Assembly (NCBI GenBank): GCA_021831035.1
Contig: JAKBNL010000010.1
Span: forward strand, 24,401-88,400
DNA: 64,000 nt
Direction of reading: 5' to 3'
Source of the DNA: Actinomycetes bacterium
GTDB lineage: Bacteria; Actinomycetota; Acidimicrobiia; Acidimicrobiales; RAAP-2
Below are positions 9,423-18,216 of the stretch, one piece after another. A program made the position numbers and the translations under genes. The notes beneath the pieces are model-generated. The model searched no databases and had not been told where the DNA came from. It was given only the letters and a program-made list of their open reading frames with translations. Within the stretch, counting starts at the first letter, position 1; each line of letters begins with the position of its first letter.

Positions 9423-10769
9423 CTAGCGGGGTCCTCTAACCGGGGGCGCCGCTGCTGCCTCCGCGAGGAGGTCCGCCACGGCGTCGCTGTCGTCGTCGAC
9501 CAGGCCCACCGTGACGCGAAGGTGGGGCCCGTTCGCCCCGCCGGCGGCGAAGGGCCGCCCGGCCGCCGCCGCGATGCCGTGCGCAGCGAGTGAGACGAGC
9601 GCGGCCGTCTCGTCGGCGACCGGGAGCCAGAGGTTGAGGCCCTCGCCGGCCGGGAGCGGTATGCCGCGCAGTGCGAGGCGGGCGATCACCGCAGCGCGCC
9701 GTCGCGCGTACTCGCGTCGTGCGGCCTCAACCTGTGCACGCGCGGACGCCTGGGTGAGAAGGTCGGCGAGCAGTGACTGGAGCAACCGACTCGTCCAGCC
9801 CTGTCCGAGGTGGCGCCGTTCGGTGAGTCCGGTCATGACCGAGGGTGGTCCGCTCATGACGGCGAGCCTGAGGTCCGGGCCGTGGGACTTGGAGAACGAC
9901 CGGACGTGGACCGTCTGGCCGGGGAGGAAGCGGGCAAGGCTCACGGGAGGGCTCTCGGCGACGTCGCCCACCGAGTCGTCCTCAACCACGAGGGTCGAGG
10001 TCCCCTCAATCAGAGCGGCCAGCTCCTCGACTCGCCGGGGTGACAGGGTGACCCCCGTGGGGTTGTGGGCGCGGGGTTGGAGCAACAGCGCCGCCGGTCG
10101 TCTCTCCAGGGCGACGGCGAGGTCGTCGGCGACGACCCCCTCGTCGTCGAGTCGCACGCCCTGTATCCGCACGCCGAGCGCGTCCAGCAGGTCGAGCAGT
10201 GGCGGGAAGGCGGGGTTCTCAACGATCACGAGGTCCCCGGGACGTAGCGTCTGGCGCGCCAGCGCGTCGAGGCCGTCCATGGCGCCGTCGACGACGTTCA
10301 GCGACGGGGCGGGCGTCGGCCACGTGGCCGCGAGCGCCTGGGCGAGCTCGGGGAGCGTGGGATCGTCGAGGTAGCGACCCGCCGTAGCCCGCCGACCGAG
10401 TCGCGCGAGCGAAGGTCCGAGGTCGGGCAAGAGCGCGGGATCGGGCGTGCCCGTCGAGAGGTCGAGACGCGGCGTCGTCGGCCGTTCGAGCGCCCGGCGG
10501 TAGCGCGAGGGGCCGGGTCGAAGGGTCGCGACCCTCGACCCCCGGCGGCCGTCGGTGCGAATCGCGCCCGCTCGAACGAGGACCGCCCAGGCCGCCGCGA
10601 CGGTGCTCGGCGACAGTGCGAGTTCGGCCGCGAGGACGCGAATCGGTGGCAGGAGCTGACCCTCGACCAGTGCCCCGTCGCCGATGGCCGCGCTCACAGC
10701 ACCGGCGAGTCCCCGGCTGGTCGGTTCCTGGAGGCGTCGCCGCAGCTCGTCTACCACGATTGTCGCCAT
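9423..10769 (-). CDS. MocR/GntR-family regulator with aminotransferase-like domain
   Basis: 448 aa. Residues about 1-80 form a GntR winged helix (SPSTVAAAWAVLVRAGAI). Residues about 100-440 form a fold-type I aminotransferase-like domain with the PLP lysine Lys294 in SFSKSHG and the HNPTG loop. MocR proteins bind PLP and usually control the divergent gene, here iolA. The ATG at 10769 sits inside a perfect inverted repeat (10766-10789) with TAGTAT exactly 6 nt upstream, indicating a leaderless, probably autoregulated gene. The effector is unknown; an inositol-pathway metabolite or an amino compound are both possible. Confidence 0.88.
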   Translation of the reverse strand: MATIVVDELRRRLQEPTSRGLAGAVSAAIGDGALVEGQLLPPIRVLAAELALSPSTVAAAWAVLVRAGAIRTDGRRGSRVATLRPGPSRYRRALERPTTPRLDLSTGTPDPALLPDLGPSLARLGRRATAGRYLDDPTLPELAQALAATWPTPAPSLNVVDGAMDGLDALARQTLRPGDLVIVENPAFPPLLDLLDALGVRIQGVRLDDEGVVADDLAVALERRPAALLLQPRAHNPTGVTLSPRRVEELAALIEGTSTLVVEDDSVGDVAESPPVSLARFLPGQTVHVRSFSKSHGPDLRLAVMSGPPSVMTGLTERRHLGQGWTSRLLQSLLADLLTQASARAQVEAARREYARRRAAVIARLALRGIPLPAGEGLNLWLPVADETAALVSLAAHGIAAAAGRPFAAGGANGPHLRVTVGLVDDDSDAVADLLAEAAAAPPVRGPR

Positions 10770-10789
10770 ACAAAGATACTATTGTATGG
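10766..10789. promoter_or_regulatory. Inverted-repeat operator between mocR and iolA
   Basis: CCATACAA and TTGTATGG form a perfect 8-bp inverted repeat with an 8-nt spacer. The left arm covers the mocR start codon, the spacer holds the mocR -10 (TAGTAT on the minus strand, 10776-10781), and the right arm contains the iolA -35. Occupancy would affect both genes. Confidence 0.65.
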
Positions 10790-10810
10790 TTCATTGTCAG
10801 TATGTAGTGT
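10782..10810 (+). promoter_or_regulatory. iolA promoter, leaderless
   Basis: TTGTAT (10782-10787), a 17-nt spacer, then TAGTGT (10805-10810), 6 nt before the iolA ATG. The expected transcription start coincides with the start codon. Confidence 0.6.
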
Positions 10811-10816
10811 CATGGC

Positions 10817-12307
10817 ATGACCTCGAGCATCGGACACTGGATCGACGGACGCCTCGACGACGCCCCGGCGGCGCGAACGAGCCCCGTCTACAACCCCGCG
10901 ACCGGCGTCCAGACGGCCGAAGTGGCCCTCGCCACACCCGACAGCGTGGTGCGCGCAGTGGCGTCGGCTCGCGCCGCGGCGCCCCTCTGGGGGCGCACGC
11001 CGCTCTCGCGACGCGCGGCCGTGCTGTTCGAGTTCCGCGAGCTCCTGCACGCGCGGGCCGACGAGCTCGCGGCGATCGTGACCGCCGAGCACGGCAAGGT
11101 CCTGGCCGACGCCGCGGGGGAGGTGGCCCGCGGACTCGAGAACGTCGAGTACGCCACCGGCGTCCCCCATCTCATGAAGGGGGGCTACTCCGAGCAGGCG
11201 TCGACCGGCGTGGACGTCTACTCGATTCGCCAGCCGCTAGGCGTCGTCGCGGGGATCACCCCATTCAACTTCCCCGCGATGGTCCCACTGTGGATGTGCG
11301 CCAACGCGATTGCCTGCGGGAACGCCTTCATCCTCAAGCCGAGCGAGAAGGACCCCTCAGCGTCGCTGTGGCTGGCTCGGCTCTGGCAGGAGGCGGGCCT
11401 GCCCGACGGCGTGTTCGCGGTCCTGCAGGGTGACAAGGTGGCCGTGGACGGGCTCCTCGAGCATCCGGACGTGTCCGCCGTCAGCTTCGTCGGCTCGACG
11501 CCCATCGCGCGCTACATCTACGAACGCGGGACCGCCGCGGGCAAGCGGGTGCAGGCACTGGGTGGGGCCAAGAACCACATGGTCGTCCTGCCCGACGCCG
11601 ACGTGGAGATGGCGGCGGACGCCGCGGTCTCGGCCGGCTACGGCGCCGCCGGTGAGAGGTGCATGGCGATCTCGGTCGTAATCACCGTGGGTGACGTGGG
11701 CGACGACTTGGTCGCGGCGATCGCTCGACGCCTCCCCGCCATCGCGGTGGGCGATGGAGCACAACCCGGTGTCGAGATGGGTCCACTCATCACCGCCGAG
11801 CACCGCGACCGTGTGGCGGGCTACATCGATCAGGGTGCTGAGGCGGGTGCGCGGGTGGTGGTCGACGGCCGGCTGACGCCGATGCCCGCCGGGGGCTTCT
11901 TCCTGGGGCCAACGCTCCTCGACGGCGTCACACCAGAGATGACCGTCTACCGCGATGAGATCTTCGGACCCGTCCTCGGTGTGATGCGCTGCGCGACGTT
12001 CGACGAAGCGTTGGCCGTCGTGAACGCCAACCCCTACGCGAACGGGACGGCTCTCTTCACACGAGACGGCGGGGCTGCCCGCCGATTTCAGAGCGAGGTG
12101 GAGGTGGGGATGGTCGGCATCAACGTCCCCATCCCAGTGCCGGTGGCTTACTACTCCTTCGGCGGATGGAAGGCGTCCCTCTTCGGCGACAGCCACATGT
12201 ACGGTCCCGAGGGCGTCAACTTCTACACCCGAGGCAAAGTCGTCACGTCGCGCTGGCCCGACCCAGCCACCTCCGCGGTCGACCTGGGCTTCCCCCGTAC
12301 CCGCTAG
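10817..12307 (+). CDS. iolA: Methylmalonate-semialdehyde dehydrogenase (CoA-acylating)
   Basis: ALDH-superfamily enzyme of 496 aa, the MmsA/IolA type. It converts malonate semialdehyde to acetyl-CoA (and methylmalonate semialdehyde to propanoyl-CoA) with NAD and CoA, the last step of myo-inositol degradation. The catalytic Cys282 lies in GERCMAIS; TPFNFP near 148-153 is typical of the CoA-acylating group. It is divergent from the MocR regulator and convergent with the iol operon. The neighbouring iolBCD genes strongly support the inositol role over valine degradation. Confidence 0.93.
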   Translation: MTSSIGHWIDGRLDDAPAARTSPVYNPATGVQTAEVALATPDSVVRAVASARAAAPLWGRTPLSRRAAVLFEFRELLHARADELAAIVTAEHGKVLADAAGEVARGLENVEYATGVPHLMKGGYSEQASTGVDVYSIRQPLGVVAGITPFNFPAMVPLWMCANAIACGNAFILKPSEKDPSASLWLARLWQEAGLPDGVFAVLQGDKVAVDGLLEHPDVSAVSFVGSTPIARYIYERGTAAGKRVQALGGAKNHMVVLPDADVEMAADAAVSAGYGAAGERCMAISVVITVGDVGDDLVAAIARRLPAIAVGDGAQPGVEMGPLITAEHRDRVAGYIDQGAEAGARVVVDGRLTPMPAGGFFLGPTLLDGVTPEMTVYRDEIFGPVLGVMRCATFDEALAVVNANPYANGTALFTRDGGAARRFQSEVEVGMVGINVPIPVPVAYYSFGGWKASLFGDSHMYGPEGVNFYTRGKVVTSRWPDPATSAVDLGFPRTR

Positions 12308-13530
12308 TCCCGTCCGGGCCCCCCGTCGGCGAGCGGGTCGGCGAACGCCAAGGGGATGAACCGGCGCGCGCTCATAAAGACCGCCAAGTCCGCGAGGGCC
12401 CACGCCGCGGCGCAGAAGGGCACCATCCGTATCCCCGCCGCGGAGACCGCGACGCTGGTGAGTGCGGGGCCGATGACCCCACCCGCCATCATGAGCAGGA
12501 TCATCAATGCGAGCCCGTCGTCGTCGCTCGGGGAGAGCTCGACGAACCAGATGAGCCCCATCGGGTACACGAGCGCCATGGTGAGTCCCGACAGGGGGTA
12601 CACGACCGGCGCGAGGGCGTCGACCCTGGCCAGGAGGCAGAGGGCGACGGTCGCGGCGAGGCCCACCATCACGAGCCGACGTGGTGTGGCGATGCGGTGG
12701 GCGGGTCCGGCGACGAACCGGCCGATGGCGAGTCCCAACCAGAAGCCGGCCGTCGCGGCTGCGCCCGCCGCCTCCGAATTGCCGATGCGGTGGACCTGGG
12801 GCGCTATCCACCCGGAGAGAGACGCCTCGGTCGCGACGTAGAGGACGTAGGCGAGGACGAACGTGGTCAGCTTCGCCCGGCGTCGCGGATCGTGCGTGCG
12901 TTGGTGTGAGCGCGTGAGTGCCGGCGCGCGCACGCCCCGGGTCGAGACCGTGAGGGCCAGCGCGCCAAGGGCGACGCCGGCGAGCAGTAGCGGGTAGTGC
13001 GCGGGCCGAGCGACGATGACCAAGAGCGGTCCGATCACCGAGCCGACGCCGTAACCCGCGTTGGCGACACTCACGCGGTGGGCTCGCCCCGAGGCCGCGG
13101 TGCGCACCAGCAGGGAGTTGAGGAGGAAGTCCAGGGCGCCGAAGCTGAGCCCGACGACAAAGATGCTCGCGAGCAGGCTCGCGAAACCCTGGGCGAGTGC
13201 CGCGGCCGACGCACCCACCGCCATCACGGCGAGCGCCGACGCCAACACCACGGGGCCCGAGAGCCTCCGCATCGCCGCCCACGCCGTTGGTACCCCGCAG
13301 AGCGCACCCGCGAAGTGGACGCTCACCACCGCGCCCGCGGCCGGGAGGGAGATGCCGAAGCGATGCGCGAAGGTGTCGAGCAGAGGGCCGTAGAGCGACG
13401 CAACGGCTCCAAAGACGATGAACATCCCGGTGGCCCCGGCGAAGGCCATCGGGGAGAAGACCACCGCCGCCGGCGACGACCGGGTCGAGGATGACGGAGG
13501 CGACACGGCGGCGTGGTCCCGGCGCCTCAC
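12304..13530 (-). CDS. MFS transporter at the end of the iol operon
   Basis: Major facilitator protein, 408 aa, about twelve hydrophobic helices. The GTG start at 13530 overlaps the iolD stop (GTGA). Upstream in-frame starts would run about 200 bases into iolD and are rejected. Its position as last gene of iolC-aldolase-iolB-iolD makes an inositol (or product) transporter likely, a second route beside the ABC importer. It lacks obvious sugar-porter family motifs and looks more like a general MFS_1 member, so the substrate is inference. Confidence 0.8.
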   Translation of the reverse strand: MRRRDHAAVSPPSSSTRSSPAAVVFSPMAFAGATGMFIVFGAVASLYGPLLDTFAHRFGISLPAAGAVVSVHFAGALCGVPTAWAAMRRLSGPVVLASALAVMAVGASAAALAQGFASLLASIFVVGLSFGALDFLLNSLLVRTAASGRAHRVSVANAGYGVGSVIGPLLVIVARPAHYPLLLAGVALGALALTVSTRGVRAPALTRSHQRTHDPRRRAKLTTFVLAYVLYVATEASLSGWIAPQVHRIGNSEAAGAAATAGFWLGLAIGRFVAGPAHRIATPRRLVMVGLAATVALCLLARVDALAPVVYPLSGLTMALVYPMGLIWFVELSPSDDDGLALMILLMMAGGVIGPALTSVAVSAAGIRMVPFCAAAWALADLAVFMSARRFIPLAFADPLADGGPGRD

Positions 13531-15401
13531 GGCGCCGAGGGTGGCTCCGTCGGTCGCACCAGAGGCCGCTGGGCGGTGCGCTCGACCTCGTAGCGCTGCC
13601 GAGCCGCGACGGTGGTCGGACGGTCCGACACGGCGGCCACCGGGACCTCCCACCACGAGCCCGAGTCGGGTGAGGTGACAAGCGGGTCGGTCTCGACCAC
13701 GACCACCGCGGTCCTTTCGGCGTCGCGGGCCCACGCAAGGGCTGCGCGGAGCTCAGCCGGTGTCGTGGCGCGCTGGACCTCGGCACCGAGGCTCGCCGCG
13801 TTCAGGGCGAGGTCGACGGGCAAGACGCCACCGGAGAGTTGCCCAGCCTGGCGGTAGCGATAACGGGTTCCGAAGCGCTCGACCCCGACCGACTCGGAGA
13901 GATTGCCGATCGAGGCGAAGCCGTGGTTCACTACGAGCACGACGACCAGCTTGATCCCCTCAGAGACAGCGGTCACCAGCTCGGAGCTCATCATGAGGTA
14001 CGAACCGTCGCCCACCATGACGACGACCTCGCGCGACGGGTCCGCCATCTTGACCCCGAGCCCGGCCGCGATCTCGTAGCCCATGCACGAGTACGCGTAC
14101 TCGACGTGGTAACCCTTAGAATCCCGGGTTCGCCAGAGCTTGTGCAGGTCGCCGGGCAGGCTGCCCGCGGCCCCGACGACGACGTCGTGTTCACCGAAGG
14201 CCTCTTCAACGGCGCCGACGACCTGGGCCTGGGCCAGTGGCGTGTGCTCGGCGCGATAGGCGGCTTCGACCCCCGCGTTCCACTCCTGGGCCCGGGCCCG
14301 GTAGTCGGACTCGTAGCGCTGGTCAACCCGCCACCCGTCGAGACGATCGGTGAGGGCGGCGAGTGCCTCGCGTGCGTCGGCCACCACGGCCAGTCCGGAG
14401 AGCTTCACGGCATCGAACGAGGTGACGTTCACGTTGGCGAAGCGGACCCCGTCACCCTGGAACGCGGATCGAGACGCGGTGGTGAAGTCGCTCCAACGGG
14501 TGCCCACGCCGATGACGAGGTCCGCGTCCCGAGCCACCGCGTTGGCGGCGGTCGTCCCCGTCGCGCCCATCGCACCGAGGCTCTGGGGATGGTCGAAGCG
14601 AAGCGCCCCCTTGCCGGCCTGCGTCTCGGCCACGGGGATGCCGGTCAGGGTGCAGAGTCGCGCGAGCGCCTCGGTGGCTCCGGAGTAGATGACGCCACCG
14701 CCCACGACCACCAGCGGACGCCGGGAGCCACGCACGAGCCTCTCAAGGTCGTCGAGGCGAGCCGGTTCGATGGGCGGGCGTCGCACGTGCCAGGTCCGGG
14801 GCTCCAAGAGCCCGTCGGGCACCTCGTACGCTTCGGTCGCGACGTCTTGGGGGAGGGCGAGGGTGACGGCGCCGGTCTCCGCGGGATCGGTGAGGACGCG
14901 CATCGCGCCCAAGAGTGCTGAGGGGAGCTGCTCGGGGCGCCAGACGCGGTCGAAGAACCGCGAGACCGGCCGAAGAGTGTCATTGACCGAGACGTCAAGG
15001 TCCGTGGGATCCTCGAGTTCCTGGAGCACCGGATTCGCCCGGCGCGTGGCGAAGACGTCGCCAGGCAGGAGTAGGACCGGAATCCTATTGGTCGTCGCCA
15101 CGGCCGCGCCCGTGACGAGATTGGTCGCGCCCGGTCCGATCGACGTCGTACAGGCGAAGGCGCGCAATCGGTCACTCATGCGCGCGAATCCCACTGCGGT
15201 GTGGACCATGGCCTGTTCGTTACGAGCGAGGTAGTAGGGGAATTCATCGCCTGCCTCGAGGAGTGCCTGACCGACACCCGCGACGTTGCCGTGGCCAAAG
15301 ATCCCGAAGCAGCCCGCGAAGAACCGGTGACGCTCGCCGTCTCGTTCGACGTACTGGAGGGCGAGGAAGCGGACGAGAGTCTGGGCGACGGTCAACCTCA
15401 C
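13527..15401 (-). CDS. iolD: 3D-(3,5/4)-trihydroxycyclohexane-1,2-dione hydrolase
   Basis: ThDP-dependent enzyme of 624 aa that hydrolyses the ring of the diketo-inositol to 5-deoxy-glucuronate. Features in order: N-terminal Pyr domain with catalytic glutamate context NEQAMVH, a central Rossmann-like domain, and a PP domain with the ThDP/Mg motif GDGSYLMM and a downstream Asn. Length matches the family (about 620-645). The GTG start at 15401 overlaps the iolB stop by GTGA. A longer reading from 15473 would overlap iolB and is rejected. Confidence 0.94.
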   Translation of the reverse strand: MRLTVAQTLVRFLALQYVERDGERHRFFAGCFGIFGHGNVAGVGQALLEAGDEFPYYLARNEQAMVHTAVGFARMSDRLRAFACTTSIGPGATNLVTGAAVATTNRIPVLLLPGDVFATRRANPVLQELEDPTDLDVSVNDTLRPVSRFFDRVWRPEQLPSALLGAMRVLTDPAETGAVTLALPQDVATEAYEVPDGLLEPRTWHVRRPPIEPARLDDLERLVRGSRRPLVVVGGGVIYSGATEALARLCTLTGIPVAETQAGKGALRFDHPQSLGAMGATGTTAANAVARDADLVIGVGTRWSDFTTASRSAFQGDGVRFANVNVTSFDAVKLSGLAVVADAREALAALTDRLDGWRVDQRYESDYRARAQEWNAGVEAAYRAEHTPLAQAQVVGAVEEAFGEHDVVVGAAGSLPGDLHKLWRTRDSKGYHVEYAYSCMGYEIAAGLGVKMADPSREVVVMVGDGSYLMMSSELVTAVSEGIKLVVVLVVNHGFASIGNLSESVGVERFGTRYRYRQAGQLSGGVLPVDLALNAASLGAEVQRATTPAELRAALAWARDAERTAVVVVETDPLVTSPDSGSWWEVPVAAVSDRPTTVAARQRYEVERTAQRPLVRPTEPPSAP

Positions 15402-16282
15402 GAGCGAACCTCCGCGGAAGTGAGGGGAAGACGAGAGTCCACCGCCTGACCGTTCCACGAGGGGCGAACCCACGCGTGTTCCGGGTCATCACAGAAGGCC
15501 ATGGACCGGGGCTGCTCCGGCCCCGCGAGGACGTTCAAGAAGTACAGGTCGTATCCGGGGGCGGCCATGGTGGGTCCGTGGTAGCCGTGGGGGATGAGGA
15601 CGACGTCGCCACTCTTCACCTCCACCGTGATGTCGATGGGCCGCGCAGCGTCCGACGCGTAGACGCGCTGGTATCCACCGGGTCCCGGCTCCCCAGGGGG
15701 GGCTCCTCCTCGGACCTCGAAGTAGTAGATCTCCTCCAGCTGGGCTTCGCCCGGCCGAGTCTCGTCGTGTTTGTGTGGAGGGTAGGACGCCCAGTTCCCG
15801 CCAGGGACGAGGACTTCGACGGCGACGAGGCGGTCGGTCTCAAAGGCATCGGGTGCAGCGAAGTTGTTGCACTGCCGACTGGCGCTTCCGGCGCCGCGAA
15901 GCTCGACGGGGACGTCCGTTGCGGAGCCGTAGCGGAAGGGCAGAGTCGTGGAGGTCTTGGCCCCGAGGAGGGCAATGCGTCCGCCGAGTTCACTGGCCAC
16001 CGTCACCTCGGAGCCGCAGGGCAAGTAGGCGAAGTCGCTCACACGATCGAAGACACTGGTTCGCCCTACCAGGTCGAGGGTCGAGTCGCCGCACGAGACG
16101 CTGTAGGCGCCGGTAAGTGGAAGCGCGATCCACTCAGAGTCCCGCGTGTCAAAGACGTACCGCCCGCCGAGGGCGACGTCCACCACCCGGATGGATGCGT
16201 AGGTCCATCCCGCATCCTCGGGAGTCACGTCGAGGATGACGCCCTCTGGCGTCGGAGCACTTGGACGGAGGTGTCCTGTCAC
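15398..16282 (-). CDS. iolB: 5-deoxy-glucuronate isomerase
   Basis: Bicupin isomerase, 294 aa, converting 5-deoxy-D-glucuronate to 5-dehydro-2-deoxy-D-gluconate. The C-terminal cupin has the metal-binding signature PPHKHDE followed by EEIYYFE and later IPHGYHGP. The start is GTG 16282, overlapping the aldolase stop (GTGA). An in-frame extension to 16396 lies inside the aldolase and is rejected. It sits in the middle of the coupled iol operon. Confidence 0.94.
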   Translation of the reverse strand: MTGHLRPSAPTPEGVILDVTPEDAGWTYASIRVVDVALGGRYVFDTRDSEWIALPLTGAYSVSCGDSTLDLVGRTSVFDRVSDFAYLPCGSEVTVASELGGRIALLGAKTSTTLPFRYGSATDVPVELRGAGSASRQCNNFAAPDAFETDRLVAVEVLVPGGNWASYPPHKHDETRPGEAQLEEIYYFEVRGGAPPGEPGPGGYQRVYASDAARPIDITVEVKSGDVVLIPHGYHGPTMAAPGYDLYFLNVLAGPEQPRSMAFCDDPEHAWVRPSWNGQAVDSRLPLTSAEVRS

Positions 16283-17148
16283 AACAGGCTCGCGGCGGTC
16301 TTCACTGCTTCGACGACGTCTCCGTCGGCAGGATAGAGCAGGTTCCGCCCAACCACGAGTCCCCGCACGCCGGGCAGACCGAGTGCCCGTTGCCAACGAG
16401 AGAACATCTCATCTGGTCGATCGTCACGAGCCCCTCCCAAGAGGACTAGGGGGAGGGTCGTCGCTTCCGCGATGGGCTCCATGTCGTCAACCACCGGGAT
16501 CTTCAGCCAGGTGTAGGCGGACGTGGCACCCAGCGCGGACGCGATGGACATCGAGCGGATTATGGCCTCCGGGGAGAGGTCGCTCTGCGGCCGACCCTCG
16601 ACTCGACGGCTCAGGAAGGGTTCAATCATTGCCACCTTGCCCGCCGCAGCCAGGTCCGTAACGGCACCGGCGCACGCCGAGAGGGTGTCCGCGGTCGCCG
16701 GATCCTCGGGGTTGATCCGCAGCAACATCTTCCCGCCGTCCAGCCGCTGACGGCTGATTGCGGCAGCGGAGTAGCCGGTGAAACGATCGTCATACTCGAA
16801 GGTCGCGCCGGCGATGCCTCCGCGGTTCATGGAGCCAAAGGCCAGTCGGTGGTCAAGCGCGCCAAGGAGGAGCAGGTCCTCGATCACGTCGGGGGAGCCC
16901 AGGACGCCGTCGACGCCCGGCACGGACACGGCGGCGAGCAGGCGGTCGATCATGTCGTAGCGGTCGCCCATGGCGAGTCGGTCCGAACCCACTTCGACCA
17001 CACCGCGCGCGGGGTGGTCGGCGGCGATGATGAGGAGCTTCTCGGTGCCCCACGCCGAACGGACGCTCCGTGCAGCGGCCGCCTCGGCAATGCGGTCGGG
17101 TCGATGAAACCGTGTGTGGCTCAGTAGCTGGCGCTGCTCGTCGTTCAC
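16279..17148 (-). CDS. Cgl0158-family (beta/alpha)8 aldolase of the iol operon
   Basis: 289 aa TIM-barrel protein carrying the Cgl0158 family hallmarks AADHPARG, SMNRGG, DDRFTGY, AYTWLKIP and GRNLLYP. This family sits in inositol operons of corynebacteria and other actinobacteria. The usual class II aldolase IolJ is absent from this locus, so this protein probably cleaves 5-dehydro-2-deoxy-gluconate 6-phosphate to DHAP and malonate semialdehyde. That role is inference from position and fold. It has GTGA overlaps on both sides (start GTG 17148). Confidence 0.85.
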   Translation of the reverse strand: MNDEQRQLLSHTRFHRPDRIAEAAAARSVRSAWGTEKLLIIAADHPARGVVEVGSDRLAMGDRYDMIDRLLAAVSVPGVDGVLGSPDVIEDLLLLGALDHRLAFGSMNRGGIAGATFEYDDRFTGYSAAAISRQRLDGGKMLLRINPEDPATADTLSACAGAVTDLAAAGKVAMIEPFLSRRVEGRPQSDLSPEAIIRSMSIASALGATSAYTWLKIPVVDDMEPIAEATTLPLVLLGGARDDRPDEMFSRWQRALGLPGVRGLVVGRNLLYPADGDVVEAVKTAASLL

Positions 17149-18110
17149 AGGTGCCCCCTCTCGAGCAACAGTCGGACTTCCTCCGCGTTCGGCATGGCTT
17201 CAGAGCATGCCAGCCTCGATGCGACGATTGCGCCGGCCGCGTTCGCGAAGCGCAACGTCTCCTCGAGTGGCCATCCCTCGAGGAGGCCGTGGCAGAGTGC
17301 CCCGCCGAATGCGTCTCCTGCCCCGAGGCCATTGACGACGGGAACCTCGACCGGAGCCGCCTCGGCGCGTTCGTGGAGACTGCGGGCGACCACGCCGTCG
17401 CCACCGAGCTTGATGACCGCGAGTTCTACGCCAAGCCCGAGCAGTGCCTCGGCCGCCTCATCAGGCTCGCGCGTCCCAACCGCTACCTCGACCTCGTCAA
17501 GGTTGCCGACGGCGACCGTCGCCGAGGTCAGTGCCCGACGCGCCGCGTGCCGCGCCTCCTCTCGCGAGGTCCAGAACGTTGGCCGGTAATCAAGATCGAG
17601 AACCGTCGGATGCCGGTGCTCGCGGCTGGCGAGTGCCGCGTAGGTGGCGCCACGGCTGGGCTCAACGCTGAGGCCGCTCACGGTGGCCCAGAAGAGGCCG
17701 GCCGACTTGATGGTGCCCAGGTCCAACTCGTCGGTCGCGATCTCAAGGTCCGGCGCTTTGGGCTCGCGATAGAAGTAGATGGGAAAATGATCCGGCGGAT
17801 GTGTCTCACAAAACGTGACCGGCGTGAGGCTGCCCTCTACGGGCAGCACGAATCGGTCATCCACGCCGTAGCGCACGAGGGCAGCGTGGACGAAACGACC
17901 GAACTCGTCAGCCCCGGTTCGAGTGATCACCGCTGAGCGATGGCCCAACCGCGCCGCCGCGACGGCCACGTTGGTGGGGCTGCCCCCGAGGAACTTCTGG
18001 AAGATGTCGACGTCGACGATGCTGCCGTGGGTGGTGGGATAGAAGTCCACGCCGACCCGCCCCATCGTCAGCACCTCGAAGGTGTCGCCCTCGGTCGCGA
18101 ACGGGCTCAT
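17145..18110 (-). CDS. iolC: 5-dehydro-2-deoxygluconokinase
   Basis: PfkB-family sugar kinase, 321 aa, phosphorylating 5-dehydro-2-deoxy-D-gluconate. It has the N-terminal GGSPTNVAVAAARLG signature and the C-terminal ATP/catalytic motif NGLGAGDAFGGAL with its catalytic Asp near residue 260. It is the first gene of the leftward operon, start ATG 18110, and overlaps the aldolase gene by GTGA. No Shine-Dalgarno is obvious. The operon's control region is shared with the divergent gntR gene. Confidence 0.93.
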   Translation of the reverse strand: MSPFATEGDTFEVLTMGRVGVDFYPTTHGSIVDVDIFQKFLGGSPTNVAVAAARLGHRSAVITRTGADEFGRFVHAALVRYGVDDRFVLPVEGSLTPVTFCETHPPDHFPIYFYREPKAPDLEIATDELDLGTIKSAGLFWATVSGLSVEPSRGATYAALASREHRHPTVLDLDYRPTFWTSREEARHAARRALTSATVAVGNLDEVEVAVGTREPDEAAEALLGLGVELAVIKLGGDGVVARSLHERAEAAPVEVPVVNGLGAGDAFGGALCHGLLEGWPLEETLRFANAAGAIVASRLACSEAMPNAEEVRLLLERGHL

Positions 18111-18145
18111 CGCGCGGGAGACGGGCGTGGCCGACTGCGACTCGT

Positions 18146-18164
18146 CATATGTCAGGACAATAAC
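18146..18164. promoter_or_regulatory. Candidate iol operator and iolC promoter region
   Basis: On the minus strand GTTATTGTC (18156-18164) runs into an extended -10-like TGACATATG (18146-18154). A near-identical GTTATTGAC lies at the ABC-operon promoter (19014-19022). Shared sites in both regulated regions suggest the binding site of the adjacent GntR protein. Confidence 0.45.
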
Positions 18165-18216
18165 ACCTCATCCGCGATTGCGTATAGGCTTTGCGCACCG
18201 CGCGACGGAGGATGAG

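Noticed and set aside
12304..13734. MFS transporter starting at 13734
   Set aside because: Would overlap iolD by 200 bases with an Arg/Gly-rich nonsense N-terminus; GTG 13530 in the GTGA junction is better.
18082..18216. Upstream start of the GntR regulator
   Set aside because: Lies inside iolC and ahead of the Shine-Dalgarno at 18206; the extra residues do not look like the family.
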